Origin: Methanobacteriaceae archaeon
GTDB taxonomy: Archaea > Methanobacteriota > Methanobacteria > Methanobacteriales > Methanobacteriaceae
Length of the DNA stretch: 64,000 bases
Assembly: GCA_029219465.1 (NCBI GenBank)
Contig: JAQXTL010000007.1
Span: 1-64,000 of the forward strand
Direction of reading: 5' to 3'
Part shown: positions 62,744 to 64,000 of the stretch, piece by piece
How the letters are laid out: each line of letters begins with the position of its first letter
Numbering within the stretch: the stretch's first letter is position 1
The notes under the pieces: generated by a model
Told to the model about the DNA's origin: nothing
Database searches by the model: none
The model's input: the letters and a program-made list of their open reading frames with translations, nothing else
Translations under genes and position numbers: made by a program

Positions 62744-63578
62744 AAACAATACCATCGTTGTTAAGTTTATCTACATGTAAGTTGTCAATTCCAAGGTTTT
62801 TAAAAGTGCTTTTATTATATGACAAAGCAAACACAGTATTTCCAAGCATTGCCATTGAACTACCTAAAATATCATCGATAGAATTAAAATAATCAATTTC
62901 TCTTTGGACGTCCTCACAAATCAATTTTGTTTCACTGGAAAATTTTTTAGAAAATTCCAAAAACTTATCCAAAGTAGGTTCCTGCTTAAATAAATCCAAA
63001 TACTTCAAACCAGCCTCAGAAATGACTTTTTTGTGATGAGGATCACATATTATATTCGAAGTTTCAATTGATCCAAATGTTTTATATCCAATATAAGCCC
63101 CGCATTCATATGATTCTATCTCACCAATTCCAGGTGCTCCAGGTTTTGTTCTTAAAACCAGTCCTTTTCCTGTTTGAGCTATTACATCACCAAGACCTGC
63201 ACCAAGATTAACCTCAGCCATATGTGCAATTTGTCCACATAGCTCTTCTGGATAATTTAAATCTAAAAATTCGTTTAAAGCAAGTGTTAAACTTAAAGCT
63301 GACGCAGCAGATGTTCCAAATCCGGCACCAATCGGCAGTTCAATATCCTGAATAACTTTAAAATTAGTTTCTTTTAAATTCAAAATATCTAAAACAGCAC
63401 GAATTACAGTATCATCACCACTTGTAACTTCAAAATCAAAACTGTCTGAATCACAAATAGTGGTTTTAACACCTTTATCTAGTAAAAATCCGGCACCACA
63501 AGACCCGTTTTTAAGTTTGGACTCATGGTTTTCAATATTAAAAAAGCCAGTAACATGGCCTGGAACAAAAACACTCAT
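62736..63578 (-). CDS. Pantoate kinase (archaeal, GHMP family)
   Basis: Phosphorylates pantoate to 4-phosphopantoate, the first archaeal-specific step to coenzyme A; the product is used by the ligase at 5357-6094. 280 residues. GHMP motifs: FVPGHVTGFF at the N-terminus, the nucleotide loop PIGAGFGTSAASALS (about 102-116) and LGAGLGDVIAQTGKGL. The family phrase KTFGSIETSNII is also present. First of two leftward genes, coupled to the methyltransferase. Confidence 0.92.
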   Translation of the reverse strand: MSVFVPGHVTGFFNIENHESKLKNGSCGAGFLLDKGVKTTICDSDSFDFEVTSGDDTVIRAVLDILNLKETNFKVIQDIELPIGAGFGTSAASALSLTLALNEFLDLNYPEELCGQIAHMAEVNLGAGLGDVIAQTGKGLVLRTKPGAPGIGEIESYECGAYIGYKTFGSIETSNIICDPHHKKVISEAGLKYLDLFKQEPTLDKFLEFSKKFSSETKLICEDVQREIDYFNSIDDILGSSMAMLGNTVFALSYNKSTFKNLGIDNLHVDKLNNDGIVYD

Positions 63579-63619
63579 AATAAATAATTGTTAATTTGAT
63601 ATAATTAAAATTTATCATT

Positions 63620-63652
63620 AAAAAAAAGAAAGTTTAGGGGAAAAATCCCCTA
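63620..63652 (-). terminator. Hairpin and U-tract after the RecB-like nuclease gene
   Basis: TAGGGGA-N4-TCCCCTA, GC-rich for this genome, then AACTTTCTTTTTTTT on the minus strand, directly after the stop at 63654. A textbook stem and U-tract form. Confidence 0.85.
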
Positions 63653-63653
63653 T

Positions 63654-64000
63654 CTATTTACAAATCATTTGATAAGGACAGTCAGTACAGTCCTCGTGAT
63701 TTGGTTTAAATTCCTTGTTTTTAATTTTCTTAGCAGTAGTTTTAAGTTCTTCTTTTAATTCTTCAATATAATCATCATCTATTTCAAATGAGAATAATCT
63801 ATCTCCTTTTTTATATTTGATAGCATATATTTGAATTTCTTCAATTTCACGTCCTTTAAACTCATTGTTTTCATCTCTGAGTGCCATTACATAAAAGTGA
63901 AGCTGTTTTTTATATTTATCCAAATATTTCTGTCCAACAAGAGATGTGTTTTTATAATCAAGAATACCTAATTTACCGTCTTTTTCATAGATTAAATCAA
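63654..64000 (-). CDS. PD-(D/E)XK (RecB-like) nuclease C-terminal part, cut by window edge
   Basis: The frame is open to the right-hand edge, so the start lies beyond base 64000; about 115 codons are seen. Catalytic signature: DLIYEKDGKLGILDYKNTS near the edge, with Asp and the DYK (D-x-K) of the PD-(D/E)XK core, then the QxxxY-type motif KYKKQLHFYVMAL. The C-terminal Cys cluster HEDCTDCPYQMIC is typical of the RecB/AddB/Cas4 class, where Cys hold an Fe-S cluster. Most likely the end of a UvrD-like helicase-nuclease or a stand-alone RecB-family nuclease. No Cas genes are visible. Confidence 0.83.
   Translation of the reverse strand, partial: DLIYEKDGKLGILDYKNTSLVGQKYLDKYKKQLHFYVMALRDENNEFKGREIEEIQIYAIKYKKGDRLFSFEIDDDYIEELKEELKTTAKKIKNKEFKPNHEDCTDCPYQMICK

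Noticed and set aside
63654-64000. Cas4 and a nearby CRISPR locus
   Set aside because: The RecB-like fold and C-terminal Cys are shared with several families; no Cas1/Cas2 or repeats are visible in the window.

Overview
The window is A+T-rich archaeal DNA from a methanogen of the order Methanobacteriales, most likely Methanobrevibacter or a close relative. The evidence is F420H2:NADP oxidoreductase, 3-dehydroquinate synthase II with its aldolase partner, archaeal pantoate kinase and phosphopantothenate synthetase, the ArfB deformylase of F420/riboflavin synthesis, eL37 plus an Sm-like protein, TATA-type promoters, GGTGA-type ribosome binding sites, and a huge DUF11-repeat adhesin-like protein of the kind expanded in gut Methanobrevibacter. 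No rRNA, tRNA, CRISPR array or intact insertion sequence was seen.

Layout. 0.2-6.6 kb: M42 peptidase, a flavodoxin-ferredoxin, a HEAT-repeat protein paired with an RNase H-fold nuclease, a gap with three inverted repeats, then phosphopantothenate synthetase and a small kinase. 6.6-9.5 kb: a leftward cluster with a class III prepilin peptidase, a QISLEY-type pilin-like protein, a membrane protein with a large ectodomain, and diphthamide synthetase Dph6. 9.6-17.1 kb: CTP synthase, an esterase and a leftward metabolic operon (GatC-like protein, ACT protein, homoserine dehydrogenase, phosphoglycerate mutase, flavoprotein, frameshifted MATE exporter). 17.5-31.8 kb: one gene of about 4,740 codons for a cell-surface adhesin-like protein. 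32-36.2 kb: asparagine synthetase and a leftward set with zinc ribbon, PAP2 phosphatase, two DUF4013 membrane proteins and an XRE regulator. 36.6-40.1 kb: an ABC exporter and AzlCD, the latter with a probable AUU start. 40.1-46.1 kb: homoserine O-acetyltransferase fused to CBS domains, RNase III, small unknowns, a DMT transporter, a pyridoxal-type kinase and a D-hydroxyacid dehydrogenase. 46.2-50.2 kb: eL37/Sm, a solitary Panacea-domain protein, a PUA protein, ArfB, an IMPACT-family protein and three tandem rubredoxins. 50.2-55.9 kb: a hexapeptide acyltransferase, a chimeric pseudogene (HsdR N-terminus joined to adhesin Ig-like domains), cysteine synthase, a Sau3AI/MutH-like orphan, Fno and DUF2284. 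56.0-64 kb: CCA-adding enzyme, ThpR and the archaeal shikimate-entry pair, an adhesin pseudogene, a methyltransferase, pantoate kinase and the 3' end of a RecB-like nuclease.

How genes work together. Coenzyme A synthesis (pantoate kinase, phosphopantothenate synthetase), aromatic amino acid entry (two adjacent genes), methionine/threonine supply (homoserine dehydrogenase with its ACT partner, and MetX-CBS), tRNA/RNA maturation (Cca, ThpR, RNase III, Sm, PUA) and redox carriers (rubredoxins, Fno, flavodoxins) form the core. The accessory part is surface and conflict related: the giant adhesin, two decayed adhesin loci, a fragment of a type I restriction subunit, an orphan MutH/Sau3AI-like protein and a lone Panacea protein.

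I see no complete new system. The best leads are the HsdR-adhesin chimera, the orphan Sau3AI/MutH-like gene, the AUU-start azlC, the regulator-linked DUF4013 pair and the triple-inverted-repeat gap. All assignments are from reading motifs and recalled family features; no searches were run.
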